64,000 nucleotides of DNA from Tritrichomonas musculus (lineage: Eukaryota > Parabasalia > Tritrichomonadida > Tritrichomonadidae): the NCBI GenBank assembly GCA_039105265.1, contig JAPFFF010000011.1:3100001-3164000 (forward strand), given 5' to 3'. How positions within the stretch are numbered: the stretch's first letter is position 1; each line of letters starts with the position of its first letter. A program made the position numbers and the translations under genes. Under the pieces are notes generated by a model. It was not told where the DNA came from. It saw only the letters and a program-made list of their open reading frames with translations, and made no database searches. Below, one piece after another: positions 1 to 9,056 of this stretch.

Positions 1-543
1 TCATATTATGAAAGCAACATTGATGATAACATACCAAATTCACATCATTTAAATAAAATTAGTGATGATGAAAGCAAAAATGCACAAAATTTCTCATATT
101 CACAATTATCTCAAATTAATATTAAAAGCGACAAAAAAAATATCAACAAAGATCAAAACAATAAAAAGAAAGTTCACAAACCCCATGATTTACCATACGT
201 TCCAAAACTTACTCTTTCTTCAATCGTTCCTCATGAAGCATTTAAAAAATCACAAAAGCATATTCCTTCAAATTTATCACCAAGTTCATCAAATCAGTTC
301 AAAAAATTAGAGATAAAACAAACTGATGATGAAGATGAAAATAAAAACGTTTTATCGATTAGATATAAAGACAATTCTCGCAGAAGTAAAACCCAACATA
401 CCAGAAATGTACCGAAACGAGCTACTTCAAATAGGATGTCATCAAAAATACTTCCCAGAACTAATGATCCATCAAATAATGGATATTTGTTTGGACCAGG
501 CGTTGAGACTAAATCAAGTATTATAGTGAAAGTTAAGCATTAA
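1..543 (+). CDS. C-terminal part of an unidentified low-complexity protein (5' end outside window)
   Basis: Frame 1 is open from the first base to a TAA at 541-543, giving 180 residues with no start in the window, so this is the 3' end of a longer gene. The peptide is rich in Asn, Ser, Lys, Asp and His, with a charged stretch near residues 100-115 and a basic stretch near 120-145. It has no hydrophobic segment and no domain I recognise, and is probably intrinsically disordered. Shorter reading frames at 62-310 and 326-526 overlap it in other frames; the first begins with GTG and both lack typical composition, so I treat them as shadows. Function unknown. Confidence 0.6.
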   Translation, partial: SYYESNIDDNIPNSHHLNKISDDESKNAQNFSYSQLSQINIKSDKKNINKDQNNKKKVHKPHDLPYVPKLTLSSIVPHEAFKKSQKHIPSNLSPSSSNQFKKLEIKQTDDEDENKNVLSIRYKDNSRRSKTQHTRNVPKRATSNRMSSKILPRTNDPSNNGYLFGPGVETKSSIIVKVKH

Positions 544-990
544 TTATTTGTTATGTATGTATATAGATAAAATATTATATGTTATGATTTCACTCATTTT
601 TGTTATTATATTTTCTCTTGCTTTATTCTTTTAATTTGAATTTTTTTTTTTTGTCATTCAAAGATGCTTGATATCCTGAGAAAATTCATTCATATCCCCA
701 TTACATACTTTTATTTTTAAGTTTATTCTGAGATATTGCTTTTTCATATTCGTAAAATTTTTATATTTTATATTTCCGAAGAGATTTTCATTGAAATAAA
801 GTATTGATATCTTGATTAAAAATTATTTTTTACTTTAAAAAATATAATTTTTTTAGACAATTCTATAAAATAATATTTTGATTATTTATTTGTTGATAAT
901 GAGTTGAGAATCAATTCAAAATTCAATGTGAACCTCATCTTCAATTCCAGTTTTTGAAAGAGCTTTACAAAAATTTTCATATCTTTCGCA
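544..990. other. Intergenic AT-rich spacer
   Basis: 447 bp of AT-rich sequence between the partial gene and the Sel1 gene. I see no reading frame, RNA gene or repeat in it. The promoter of the downstream gene lies in its last ~20 bp. Confidence 0.6.
977..982 (+). promoter_or_regulatory. Initiator-like element (TCATAT)
   Basis: TCATAT matches the trichomonad initiator TCA+1YW and puts +1 at 979, 12 nt before the ATG at 991. Such short leaders are normal in this group. The match is visible; its use is inferred. Confidence 0.5.
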
Positions 991-3900
991 ATGAATGTAT
1001 TTGTTAGTAATGGAAATCGCTTCCAAGCTCTTAAAATTGATGAAGATAAAAACACAAAGGATTTAACGAAAGAAATTGTTAAAGCAGGAATTCATAAAGC
1101 CCTTTATACTTTTTCGCTATATTTCCAAAATCATCAACTTAAAGATGGTACCTTAAAATCAGAAGGCATTACAGATAGGAGTCTTATTATTACTCGACCT
1201 ACCCTAACTTCGTCTATTGACCTTCAATTCAGAATGTCAGAAAATGGAGATACTTTGATATTTGAAGTTTTTCCCTTCGATACAATTTCATCGATTAAAG
1301 AAAAATTCTTTGAAAAATCAAATCTTGATGAAGAAAAAAATCTACTTTTATTGAACGGAGATGTTTTAAATTCATATGATGACGATAAATTGGAAGATCA
1401 TATGCTTCGAGCAAGCGATGTCATTTTTGTTGCTCTTCAGCCAGAGGATCTTCCCAAAAAAAACATAATCGTATATATCACTTTAGGAAATGATTTATTA
1501 CTTCAAACTTTTATTCAAGAAGATAAGACAATTAATGATTTGAAAGACAAAATCGCTTCTGTTTATCAAATACCGGCTGATAATCAAAATTTATTTTGGA
1601 ATTCACGCGTTCAAGAAGATGATAAAACAATTAACTCTTGTTCATTAGATAAAAATTACGCAGTATTTACTTTAGAACTATCCGGCGATCTCGAAGTCAC
1701 AATATTACAAGATTCTAAAGAAATTACTCAATCTTTTGATGCTTTTTCAACTATCAAAGATGTTAAAAAAGCTCTTTTTAAGCCAAACGGAATTAAAAAA
1801 AACAGCGATTTACTTTTCGAAGGAATTACTTGCAATGATTCAGATGTTCTATTTAGTTTTTACAGAATTCAACCAAAATTCACTGTTGAAGGAACTGTTG
1901 ATCAAGATGCTCTTGATAGAGTTAACGATGTAATTAAATCAAAAGCCGATGATGAAGATCCATCTTATACTTACATATATGCAAAAATGGCCTATTTTGG
2001 AATAGTTGTTGAACAGGACAAAAAACAGGCAGCTGCATACTTCAGAAAGGCAGCTGAACTTCATCATTATTCTGCCATGACTGATTATGCCGAATTAATG
2101 TATCTAGGAGAATTACCTGAAAAGAAAGAAGGCAAAGCTCTTGAATACGCTAAAGAAGCTGCAGAAAATGGCCATGTTGGAGCTCAATACTTATATGGAA
2201 TAATGTGCCTTAAAAATAATGAAAACGAAGAAGCTCAAAAATACCTTAATAAGGCTTCAGACAAAGGCCATCTCATTGCATCAACCACTTATGCTTATAT
2301 GATTATCAAAGGCAAATCTGAAATCACCGATAAATCAGTTGCTTCAGAACTCCTCGAAGAAGCAGCCCGTAAAAAATACACACCAGCGATGATTTTACTT
2401 TCAAAACTTCTGAAAAAGAACAAGAATAGAAAAGAAGCTCTCAAACTCATCAAGGAAGCAGCTGAGCTAAATTCTCCAAACGGATTATATTCATATGCAA
2501 AAGAAGCCATTATGGATGATGGTGATCTTGAAAAGGCAGCCAAAATTGCACAAAAAGGAGCAGATCTTGGCCATTCTAAATCCAAACGAATCCTTGGAAT
2601 AATGAAAAGGAGAGGAACTGGTACCGAAAAAGACGATCAAAATGCATTCAAACTTTTAACAGAATCTACTAATGCAGGTGATACCCAAGCCAAATTTCAT
2701 TTAGCTAAAATGTATCTAACTGGTTCTGATGCCTGTAAAAAAGATGAAAAGAAAGCATTTCAACTCGTTTGTGAATCAGCTGAAAAAGAACATCCACCAT
2801 CCGTTCTTCTCAAAGCAAACATGCTTCTTCGTGGAATTGGAACAAAGAAAAAACCAAAGGAAGCCTACAAGACAGCTTCTGATCTCGCCCAAAAAACTGG
2901 TTATATTCCATGTCTTAGGCTTGTTGGCGTTTGCCAATATCTTGGACTTGGAACAAACAAAGATTTAGAATCAGCTTCAAAATGCCTCCTTCGAGCTGCA
3001 GAAACAGACACGATTGCACAATATTATTATGCAATGCTATTAAAAGGACTTTCAAGATATCCACAAAACAGAGATGAAGTTGCTTCTTATTTACAAAAAG
3101 CAGCTGATAAGAACCATCATGATGCTGAAGAGCAACTTGGACTTCTTCTTCTTGAGCGAGAATTACCTGATTCACCAAAAGGTGCTTCAAGTGATGAGAC
3201 AAAAGCATTAATCAATGATAAAACATATGAACAAAACAAAAGAAAGGCGTTGAAGTACTTCACCAAGGCTGCTGATGCTGGCAAAATAGAATCAATGTAT
3301 CAAGAGGCAGTTTTGCTACTTGGATACAATGAACAAGAAGAAAAAGCTGTCAAATTGATAGAAAAAACAGTTGAAGCTAATCATGCACGCGGATTCTATC
3401 AATATTCAATCCTTCTCGAAGAAGGACGAGGTATTGAGAAAGATTTGCCAAAATCTAGAGAATACCTTCAAAAAGCTGCTGATATGAATGTTCCTGAAGC
3501 TCAATACAAACTTGGAATGAAGCTTTATGAAGAAGGAAAAGTGTCAGATGCCATTTTATACCTTCGAAAAGCCGCAGATGCTGGAATTGTTGAAGCAATG
3601 GTTGATTTGGCCAAAATATTGCAAAAAGAAGATGAAGAGACATATCATGATGAAATTATTAGTTTATTAGAAAAGGCTTCTAAGCTTGGAAACATTGAAG
3701 CTTCATTAATGTGTGGTGATATATATTATAATCAAGAAAAATATTATGACGCATTTAATATGTACAAGAAAGCAGCATTGAAAGAAAATACAGAAGGTAT
3801 GTTTAAATACGCGAGAATGATTGAAGAAGGACAAGGTACTATTGTTGATCCACAAAATGCTGTAAAATATTATCAAAAATGTGTCGATTTACAGCATATT

Positions 3901-5307
3901 CCATCTATGTATTACTTAGGTAGATGCTATGAAAAAGGAAATGGCGTTGAACAAGACTATGAAAAAGCATTTGATTTATATCAACGATCAGCAGATAACC
4001 AAAATGCTGATGGAATGTATGGTTTAGGAAAACTTTATAAAAATGGTCTTGGTGTTGATGACGATGAGGATAAAGCGTTTGAATACTTTACAAAAGCATC
4101 TGAATTAGATCACGTGGAAGGAAATTATGAATTAGGCTTAATGTATGAAGAAGGAAAAGGTACTGACGTTGATAAAAGTAAGGCTTATGAACATTTCAAA
4201 TTCTCTTCAGATCATGGCTATGGCCCTGCAATGGTCTATCATGCACATGACTTGTTACACGGTATTGGCGTTGAAAAAGACATGGATGAAGGCAGAAAAG
4301 TTCTTCTGAAGGCAGTTGAATTGAAACAGCGAGATGCTTATTTCGAATATGCTGAACTTCTCGATTTCGAAAAGAATAAAGAAGAGTCAGAGAAATATTA
4401 TAAATTATGCGCAGATCTTGGTAATGTTCAAGGAATGATTTGTACAGCCTTTAATTTAGTTAAACAATATGAAGAATCAGTTGATAAAGATAAAGAAGTA
4501 ACGCCCGAAGAGCTTCAAGAAAATGAATTGCTTAGAAAAGCTGCCCATTATTTCGAGTTGGCTGCTGACGAAGGTGATCCTGTTGCATGTTGTAATTATG
4601 GCTTATGTCTCGCCAAAGGCGCAGGCGTTACAAGGGATGAGAGAATGGCAATTAAGTATATGAGAAAAGGCGTTTCATCAAATTATAAAGATGCTATTTT
4701 TGATTCAGGCGTATTCTTAGAAAAAGCTAAAGGTGAAACCAGAGCTTTACAGGAGTCAAGAAGACTTTTAAAGATCGCATCTGATGCTGGCAGCTTAATT
4801 GCCACTTATAATTTAGGAGTTTCTCTTATAGAAAATGAGCCAAAAGAAATTGAAAACGGTCTTGAGCTTATTAAAAAAGCTGCAGATAACGGAATTGATC
4901 AAGCTGTTACTCCTTTTGCTTTTTATAAATTCACAGAAAAAATTGAAGAGTGCGAAAATGATGAAAATGGAGATACAAATTATCAAGACGATGAAGATTT
5001 CAAGTTGATTGCGCAATATGCAAAGAGAGGTGCTGATGATGGAAATATTGAAGCTATGTCATTATATGGTACTCTATTATCAAACGGCTTCGGTGTTGCT
5101 CCAAATGAAAGGGAAGCTGCTGAATACTTTAAGAAAGCTGCTGACGGTGGAAACTCTGATGCCATGTATAATTATGGTATGATGTTATTGAATGGAATCG
5201 GAGTTGAAAAGGATCAGAATATGGGCGGACAATATCTAGTAAATGCATTGAAGAATGGTCGTGATGATGTTGAACCAATTTTATATCAAAATAAGATCAC
5301 ATATTAA
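991..5307 (+). CDS. Giant protein: four tandem ubiquitin-like domains followed by Sel1 repeats
   Basis: 1438 residues. Residues ~1-300 hold four beta-grasp (ubiquitin-like) units, at about 1-70, 75-150, 155-230 and 232-300. The second is clearest, with the family's 'PFDTISSIKEK' helix start and a 'LLLLNGDVL' strand. From ~320 to the end are about 28-30 Sel1-like repeats (SLR, a TPR relative), recognisable by recurrent 'A.KYF.KAAD.G...A.Y.YG..L..G.GV..D' signatures. SLR arrays act as adaptor scaffolds (SEL1L/Hrd3 in ER-associated degradation, bacterial SLR effectors). No signal peptide or membrane segment is present, so a cytosolic scaffold is likely. The ubiquitin-like head suggests a proteasome or ubiquitin connection; that is inference. 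Start: first ATG after an initiator-like site 12 nt upstream. Confidence 0.85.
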   Translation: MNVFVSNGNRFQALKIDEDKNTKDLTKEIVKAGIHKALYTFSLYFQNHQLKDGTLKSEGITDRSLIITRPTLTSSIDLQFRMSENGDTLIFEVFPFDTISSIKEKFFEKSNLDEEKNLLLLNGDVLNSYDDDKLEDHMLRASDVIFVALQPEDLPKKNIIVYITLGNDLLLQTFIQEDKTINDLKDKIASVYQIPADNQNLFWNSRVQEDDKTINSCSLDKNYAVFTLELSGDLEVTILQDSKEITQSFDAFSTIKDVKKALFKPNGIKKNSDLLFEGITCNDSDVLFSFYRIQPKFTVEGTVDQDALDRVNDVIKSKADDEDPSYTYIYAKMAYFGIVVEQDKKQAAAYFRKAAELHHYSAMTDYAELMYLGELPEKKEGKALEYAKEAAENGHVGAQYLYGIMCLKNNENEEAQKYLNKASDKGHLIASTTYAYMIIKGKSEITDKSVASELLEEAARKKYTPAMILLSKLLKKNKNRKEALKLIKEAAELNSPNGLYSYAKEAIMDDGDLEKAAKIAQKGADLGHSKSKRILGIMKRRGTGTEKDDQNAFKLLTESTNAGDTQAKFHLAKMYLTGSDACKKDEKKAFQLVCESAEKEHPPSVLLKANMLLRGIGTKKKPKEAYKTASDLAQKTGYIPCLRLVGVCQYLGLGTNKDLESASKCLLRAAETDTIAQYYYAMLLKGLSRYPQNRDEVASYLQKAADKNHHDAEEQLGLLLLERELPDSPKGASSDETKALINDKTYEQNKRKALKYFTKAADAGKIESMYQEAVLLLGYNEQEEKAVKLIEKTVEANHARGFYQYSILLEEGRGIEKDLPKSREYLQKAADMNVPEAQYKLGMKLYEEGKVSDAILYLRKAADAGIVEAMVDLAKILQKEDEETYHDEIISLLEKASKLGNIEASLMCGDIYYNQEKYYDAFNMYKKAALKENTEGMFKYARMIEEGQGTIVDPQNAVKYYQKCVDLQHIPSMYYLGRCYEKGNGVEQDYEKAFDLYQRSADNQNADGMYGLGKLYKNGLGVDDDEDKAFEYFTKASELDHVEGNYELGLMYEEGKGTDVDKSKAYEHFKFSSDHGYGPAMVYHAHDLLHGIGVEKDMDEGRKVLLKAVELKQRDAYFEYAELLDFEKNKEESEKYYKLCADLGNVQGMICTAFNLVKQYEESVDKDKEVTPEELQENELLRKAAHYFELAADEGDPVACCNYGLCLAKGAGVTRDERMAIKYMRKGVSSNYKDAIFDSGVFLEKAKGETRALQESRRLLKIASDAGSLIATYNLGVSLIENEPKEIENGLELIKKAADNGIDQAVTPFAFYKFTEKIEECENDENGDTNYQDDEDFKLIAQYAKRGADDGNIEAMSLYGTLLSNGFGVAPNEREAAEYFKKAADGGNSDAMYNYGMMLLNGIGVEKDQNMGGQYLVNALKNGRDDVEPILYQNKITY

Positions 5308-5587
5308 TTTTTTTTATTGTTATTATATATATTTTATTTTTATTATATGATCATCTCTTTCTTCACTTGATATTTTATTCTTTAAAATTTGTAAATTAAA
5401 CAATATCGCTTTTTTGTTTTCGCTGTAAACAGATTTTTTTTTTTTCTAAGAAAGTTTAATGAAAATTGTGTATTAACATTGAATTTTTTTGAATTATATT
5501 CACAATTATGAAAGACATCAAAAAATAAAAATTTCTATTTATTAATCATGATTAACATGTTAAATATTATTTATTCTAATAACAAAT

Positions 5588-6838
5588 TTATGATTGAGGA
5601 ATTTTATCGGTTCCTCTCCAATTAGTTTTTGCAACTCGACTTCCAAATTGCATTGCTTGCTTTGGCCTTTTTGCAGCTGATTGCAGTCCAAGTTTCAGAG
5701 CAACTTGCCTTAAAATCCATTTTTCACCTTCACCTCTTGGCAAATCAGTTCTAATTAAAAAGTTTACAGGGAGAGATAATGCGAAATTTATGAATTCATC
5801 AGATAGAAAAGGACAAACCAATATCTTGCCAATATCCATTGCAACACGATCATCTCTTCCTCCATTTCTAGTCCATAATCTGTTCATGTGTTCTGCAATT
5901 TCATCATTTGCATTACTGTCTTTCTTCATTCTCATATAACCGCATAATAACTCATCAGCTCCAAGACCAGAATGAACACCAAAAGAGTCAACGTTTTGTA
6001 AAGAGCTTCTTAGCGTCATTGCAATATTTAAGTTCATTTCTGTAACTTCGCATGGTATTAATATTGATTTTATTAAATCTAATTCTGAAAACATCGATGA
6101 TTCATTTCCTGTAAATTCAAGAAGCTCATAATTTGTATTTGGAAAAGATGCTTTTAGTTCTTCAAAAGATGCACGCGCAGCTAATCGATCAGGAGCATTA
6201 TCCGTGGCGCAAAAATTAATTAACTTTACTGTTTTGGAGCCAGAAAGACCTAGAATTCCTGCAATAACTGTAGAATCAAGACCACCACTGAATGAAACTG
6301 GAAAATCTGGTTTAACATTACGAAGAAGACAATTTATCATACCATCAATTGCATCATTAACGGCAATAGTGTGATTAATAGTATCTTCATTTCGAATGTA
6401 TAATGGAAAAGATATTTTTTGATTATCATCTTCGTTGGCTGTAAAAATAGTAATTCCTGGTGAATGTTCAGTTGATCCAACAAGATCGTGAGATGCAATA
6501 ATAAATGGATCTTGTGTGAATGTAAGTGATGAAAGTCCAAGGCGATCTTTACCACATAATAATAATTCTTTTTGTTTATCGAAGAAAATGATTGTAAATC
6601 CTAAGTTCGTGAAATTAAATGTATCTGAATTAATTTGACTACTAGAAAGTAAAATGTGATAAAATTCATTTGCACGCTGATCAAACGATTTCCAAATTAA
6701 AAAGCCATTTTCATCAGATATAAACGTCATATATGGATTGTTATCATTCGTAAATGAAATATTAAGATATTTACCTCTAAAAGAATATGAAGATTCAATA
6801 GAATTTAATTCAACTCGGAAATAAAGTTTGTGATTCAT
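5588..6838 (-). CDS. Asparagine-synthase-domain protein, ASNSD1-like
   Basis: 416 residues from the ATG at 6836-6838 (the frame extends to a TTG at 6853, which I do not use). The C-terminal half is an asparagine synthase/PP-loop ATP pyrophosphatase domain: SGGLDST at residues 184-190 binds ATP pyrophosphate, and 'SGLGADELLCGY' is the typical downstream motif. The ending 'KRPKQAMQFGSR' strongly recalls ASNSD1 rather than true asparagine synthetase AsnB. The N-terminus begins MNHK and lacks the Cys2 nucleophile of class II glutamine amidotransferases, so glutamine hydrolysis is unlikely. It is shorter than human ASNSD1. Divergent from the thioredoxin reductase gene, with only 59 bp between starts. 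Biological role unknown. Confidence 0.8.
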   Translation of the reverse strand: MNHKLYFRVELNSIESSYSFRGKYLNISFTNDNNPYMTFISDENGFLIWKSFDQRANEFYHILLSSSQINSDTFNFTNLGFTIIFFDKQKELLLCGKDRLGLSSLTFTQDPFIIASHDLVGSTEHSPGITIFTANEDDNQKISFPLYIRNEDTINHTIAVNDAIDGMINCLLRNVKPDFPVSFSGGLDSTVIAGILGLSGSKTVKLINFCATDNAPDRLAARASFEELKASFPNTNYELLEFTGNESSMFSELDLIKSILIPCEVTEMNLNIAMTLRSSLQNVDSFGVHSGLGADELLCGYMRMKKDSNANDEIAEHMNRLWTRNGGRDDRVAMDIGKILVCPFLSDEFINFALSLPVNFLIRTDLPRGEGEKWILRQVALKLGLQSAAKRPKQAMQFGSRVAKTNWRGTDKIPQS

Positions 6839-6897
6839 TTTTTTAAAATTCAATGCTCCATTTTAATTTAAAGAATTCAAACCGCCTGACCATTTAA
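6839..6897. promoter_or_regulatory. Compact bidirectional promoter region
   Basis: Only 59 bp separate two divergent ATGs (6838 on minus, 6898 on plus), so both promoters must overlap or lie within the coding sequences. It contains AATTCAA motifs on the plus strand (near 6848 and 6873) and CCATTTTAA / CCATTTAAA near each side. No canonical TCAYW initiator is obvious. Confidence 0.55.
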
Positions 6898-7965
6898 ATG
6901 ATCAAACTACTAATTTTTCTTTTCCTCAGTAAATTTTCTTTATGCTCTGTAGACGATGATGAAGGATTTGGATGGGGTTTTGATGATGAAGATGAGGCAC
7001 CAAAAGAAATAGATTGGGATAATGTTAAACGTCACGAAGTTATTATTTTAGGAAGTGGACCAGCTGGTAGCACAGCTGCTTTATATCTTGCACGTGCTGG
7101 ATATAATCCTCTCGTCCTTCATGGTCATGTTCCTGGAGGTCAACTTGTTTATACAACTGATATTGAAAATTACCCTGGATTTAATGGAACTGGACCACAA
7201 TTAGTTAAATTCATGCAAAAACAAGCAGAAGCAGCAGGCGCAGAATATATTCTCGATTTGGTTGAGGAAGTTAATCTTACTTCAAGTGATGGCAAACGCC
7301 TCCCATATTTTACTCTTAAATCATCTAATAATGTAGGATATAAATGCAAGACACTTATAATTGCTACAGGTGCAAGTGCAAAATATCTTGGCCTCGAAAG
7401 TGAACAAAAATTACGTAATAGAGGCGTTTCTGCATGTGCCGTATGTGATGGCGCCCTTTACAGAAATCAACCAGTTGCTGTTGTTGGTGGTGGCGATGCA
7501 GCTATTGAAGAAGCTCTTTATTTGAGCAAATTCTGCAAATCTGTTAAATTGATTCATAGACGTGACCAACTTCGTGCATCATTACCAATGAAAAAGAAGT
7601 TGGAAAAATCATCTGTTGAAGTAATTTGGGATTCTATTGTTAATGAAGTAATTGGTGATGAATATGTTACTGGAGTTCAACTTAAAAATGTTAAAACAGA
7701 AAAGATTACAAACTTGGAAATCAGCGCACTTTTCTTAGCAATTGGTCACACGCCTGCTACTGAATTATTCAAAGGAAAGCTTGATTTAGAAAAAGATGGT
7801 TATATCAAGACAAATGGAACACCACAAACAAGTGTTCCAGGCGTTTTTGCTGCTGGAGATTGTGCGGATAGAGTATTTAGACAAGCAATCACATCAGCTG
7901 GAACAGGCTGCCAAGCTGCACTTCTTGCTGAACGATATCTTATCGAATATGGACCATTAGAGTAA
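6898..7965 (+). CDS. Thioredoxin reductase (low-Mr NTR type) with signal peptide
   Basis: 355 residues. FAD/NADPH-dependent reductase of the bacterial/plant NTR family, which reduces thioredoxin-like disulfides. Visible motifs: FAD-binding GSGPAG at 52-57, redox CAVC at 180-183, NADPH-binding GGGDAA at 197-202, NADPH-phosphate site HRRDQLR at 220-226, and the C-terminal FAD motif 'GVFAAGDCAD'. The protein starts with a hydrophobic segment (residues 1-17) ending in Ser/Cys, then an acidic Asp/Glu/Gly-rich linker to ~residue 40 before the core. This looks like a secretory signal peptide, so the enzyme may act in the ER or be secreted; most NTRs are cytosolic or mitochondrial. A hydrogenosomal presequence is less likely because the leader is hydrophobic and followed by acidic residues. 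Full length for the family plus ~40 residues. Confidence 0.93.
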   Translation: MIKLLIFLFLSKFSLCSVDDDEGFGWGFDDEDEAPKEIDWDNVKRHEVIILGSGPAGSTAALYLARAGYNPLVLHGHVPGGQLVYTTDIENYPGFNGTGPQLVKFMQKQAEAAGAEYILDLVEEVNLTSSDGKRLPYFTLKSSNNVGYKCKTLIIATGASAKYLGLESEQKLRNRGVSACAVCDGALYRNQPVAVVGGGDAAIEEALYLSKFCKSVKLIHRRDQLRASLPMKKKLEKSSVEVIWDSIVNEVIGDEYVTGVQLKNVKTEKITNLEISALFLAIGHTPATELFKGKLDLEKDGYIKTNGTPQTSVPGVFAAGDCADRVFRQAITSAGTGCQAALLAERYLIEYGPLE

Positions 7966-8107
7966 AAAAAAAATTATATAGTGATTAAAAAAGAATAAAG
8001 AAAAGGATACATATATATATATTCTATTTCTTATTGAGAACATTAAACTATTGAAATATTAATTAGAATCTATCAAACATTTTAATAATAATAAATATAA
8101 TTATATG

Positions 8108-8911
8108 TTACTCTTGAGATGGTCTGAGATCTTGAAGAATGATTGATAGCATTTCGAGAGCATCTAAGATATCATCTTGGGCTCCATCATCTCTTGGAAT
8201 TTTGATGCCAATTGTTGAAAGTGTATCAATTAAATTATCTACAAGCTCCTGATCTGCAACAATCGGATCTTCATCCTCATTAATGAAATATTCATCATCA
8301 AGAGTAGATGGCCTATTCATTGATGATATAGATCTTGTTGACCTTAAGTATCGCTCTGCAACTTCATTCGAAAAATCTGGATCAACATCTTGAATTGTTA
8401 AATGGCTTTCTATTGCAATCTGCCTGAATTGCTGTGCGCTTGGAGGAGGTACAACAACTTTCCAGTTTCCTTCTATTAATATTCTTGCGATAGGCGGATA
8501 TTTTCTAGCAAGCTGTCTTTCTTCTCTAGTGATTTTCTCACCATTTATTTCAACTAGATTGCTTCTACAAACAATGGCACAACAAAGTCTGAAATTAGGT
8601 AATTTTGAAAGTGGCGTATTTTTAAAAGAAATTGATTTTAAATTTCGATGTCGTGATAAACCCGCAAATGATGAAACTTCTGAGTCGTCTGCTTTGATTG
8701 TCTGTAAAAATGGTTGAGGTGGTATTGTTTCGAGTGAATCGATGGGCATTCCGTTCAAAATTAATGTTTTCAAGCATTTTTGATTTCCAAGTTCAGATAA
8801 ATTAGTAAATTTTGAATTAGAAAAGTCTAAAGTTCCACGAGAAGATAGTTTTGTTCGTTGTAATTTCATTACATCAGTTAATTTTTGTGTTGGCTTTATT
8901 ATTTTCTTCAT
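8108..8911 (-). CDS. Leucine-rich-repeat protein
   Basis: 267 residues from the ATG at 8909-8911 (the longer frame begins with TTG). Residues ~25-115 contain three or four short leucine-rich repeats ('TNLSELGNQKCLKTLIL', 'LQTIKADDSEVSSF', 'NLKSISFKNTPLSKLP'), followed by an LRR-capping-like stretch ('LVEINGEKITREERQLA'). The rest is acidic and probably helical or disordered. The layout resembles short LRR proteins of the SDS22/LRRC class that bind phosphatases or cytoskeletal partners, but no specific orthologue is clear. Divergent from the cyclase gene with 145 bp between starts. Confidence 0.7.
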   Translation of the reverse strand: MKKIIKPTQKLTDVMKLQRTKLSSRGTLDFSNSKFTNLSELGNQKCLKTLILNGMPIDSLETIPPQPFLQTIKADDSEVSSFAGLSRHRNLKSISFKNTPLSKLPNFRLCCAIVCRSNLVEINGEKITREERQLARKYPPIARILIEGNWKVVVPPPSAQQFRQIAIESHLTIQDVDPDFSNEVAERYLRSTRSISSMNRPSTLDDEYFINEDEDPIVADQELVDNLIDTLSTIGIKIPRDDGAQDDILDALEMLSIILQDLRPSQE

Positions 8912-9056
8912 TTGCAAACAAATTGATTTTCAGATAATCACTAAAAAATAAACGAATGGAATAATATTATCAAAATAACTTTTTCTGATTTTATTCTCAA
9001 TATATTCAATAAGGTCTTTCAAAATTCAAAATTTTCTTTTGAATAATAAACTTTAA

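Noticed and set aside
62-526. Two open frames (62-310, 326-526) at the window start
   Set aside because: They overlap a longer frame-1 coding sequence that is open from base 1; the first begins at GTG and both have shadow-like composition.
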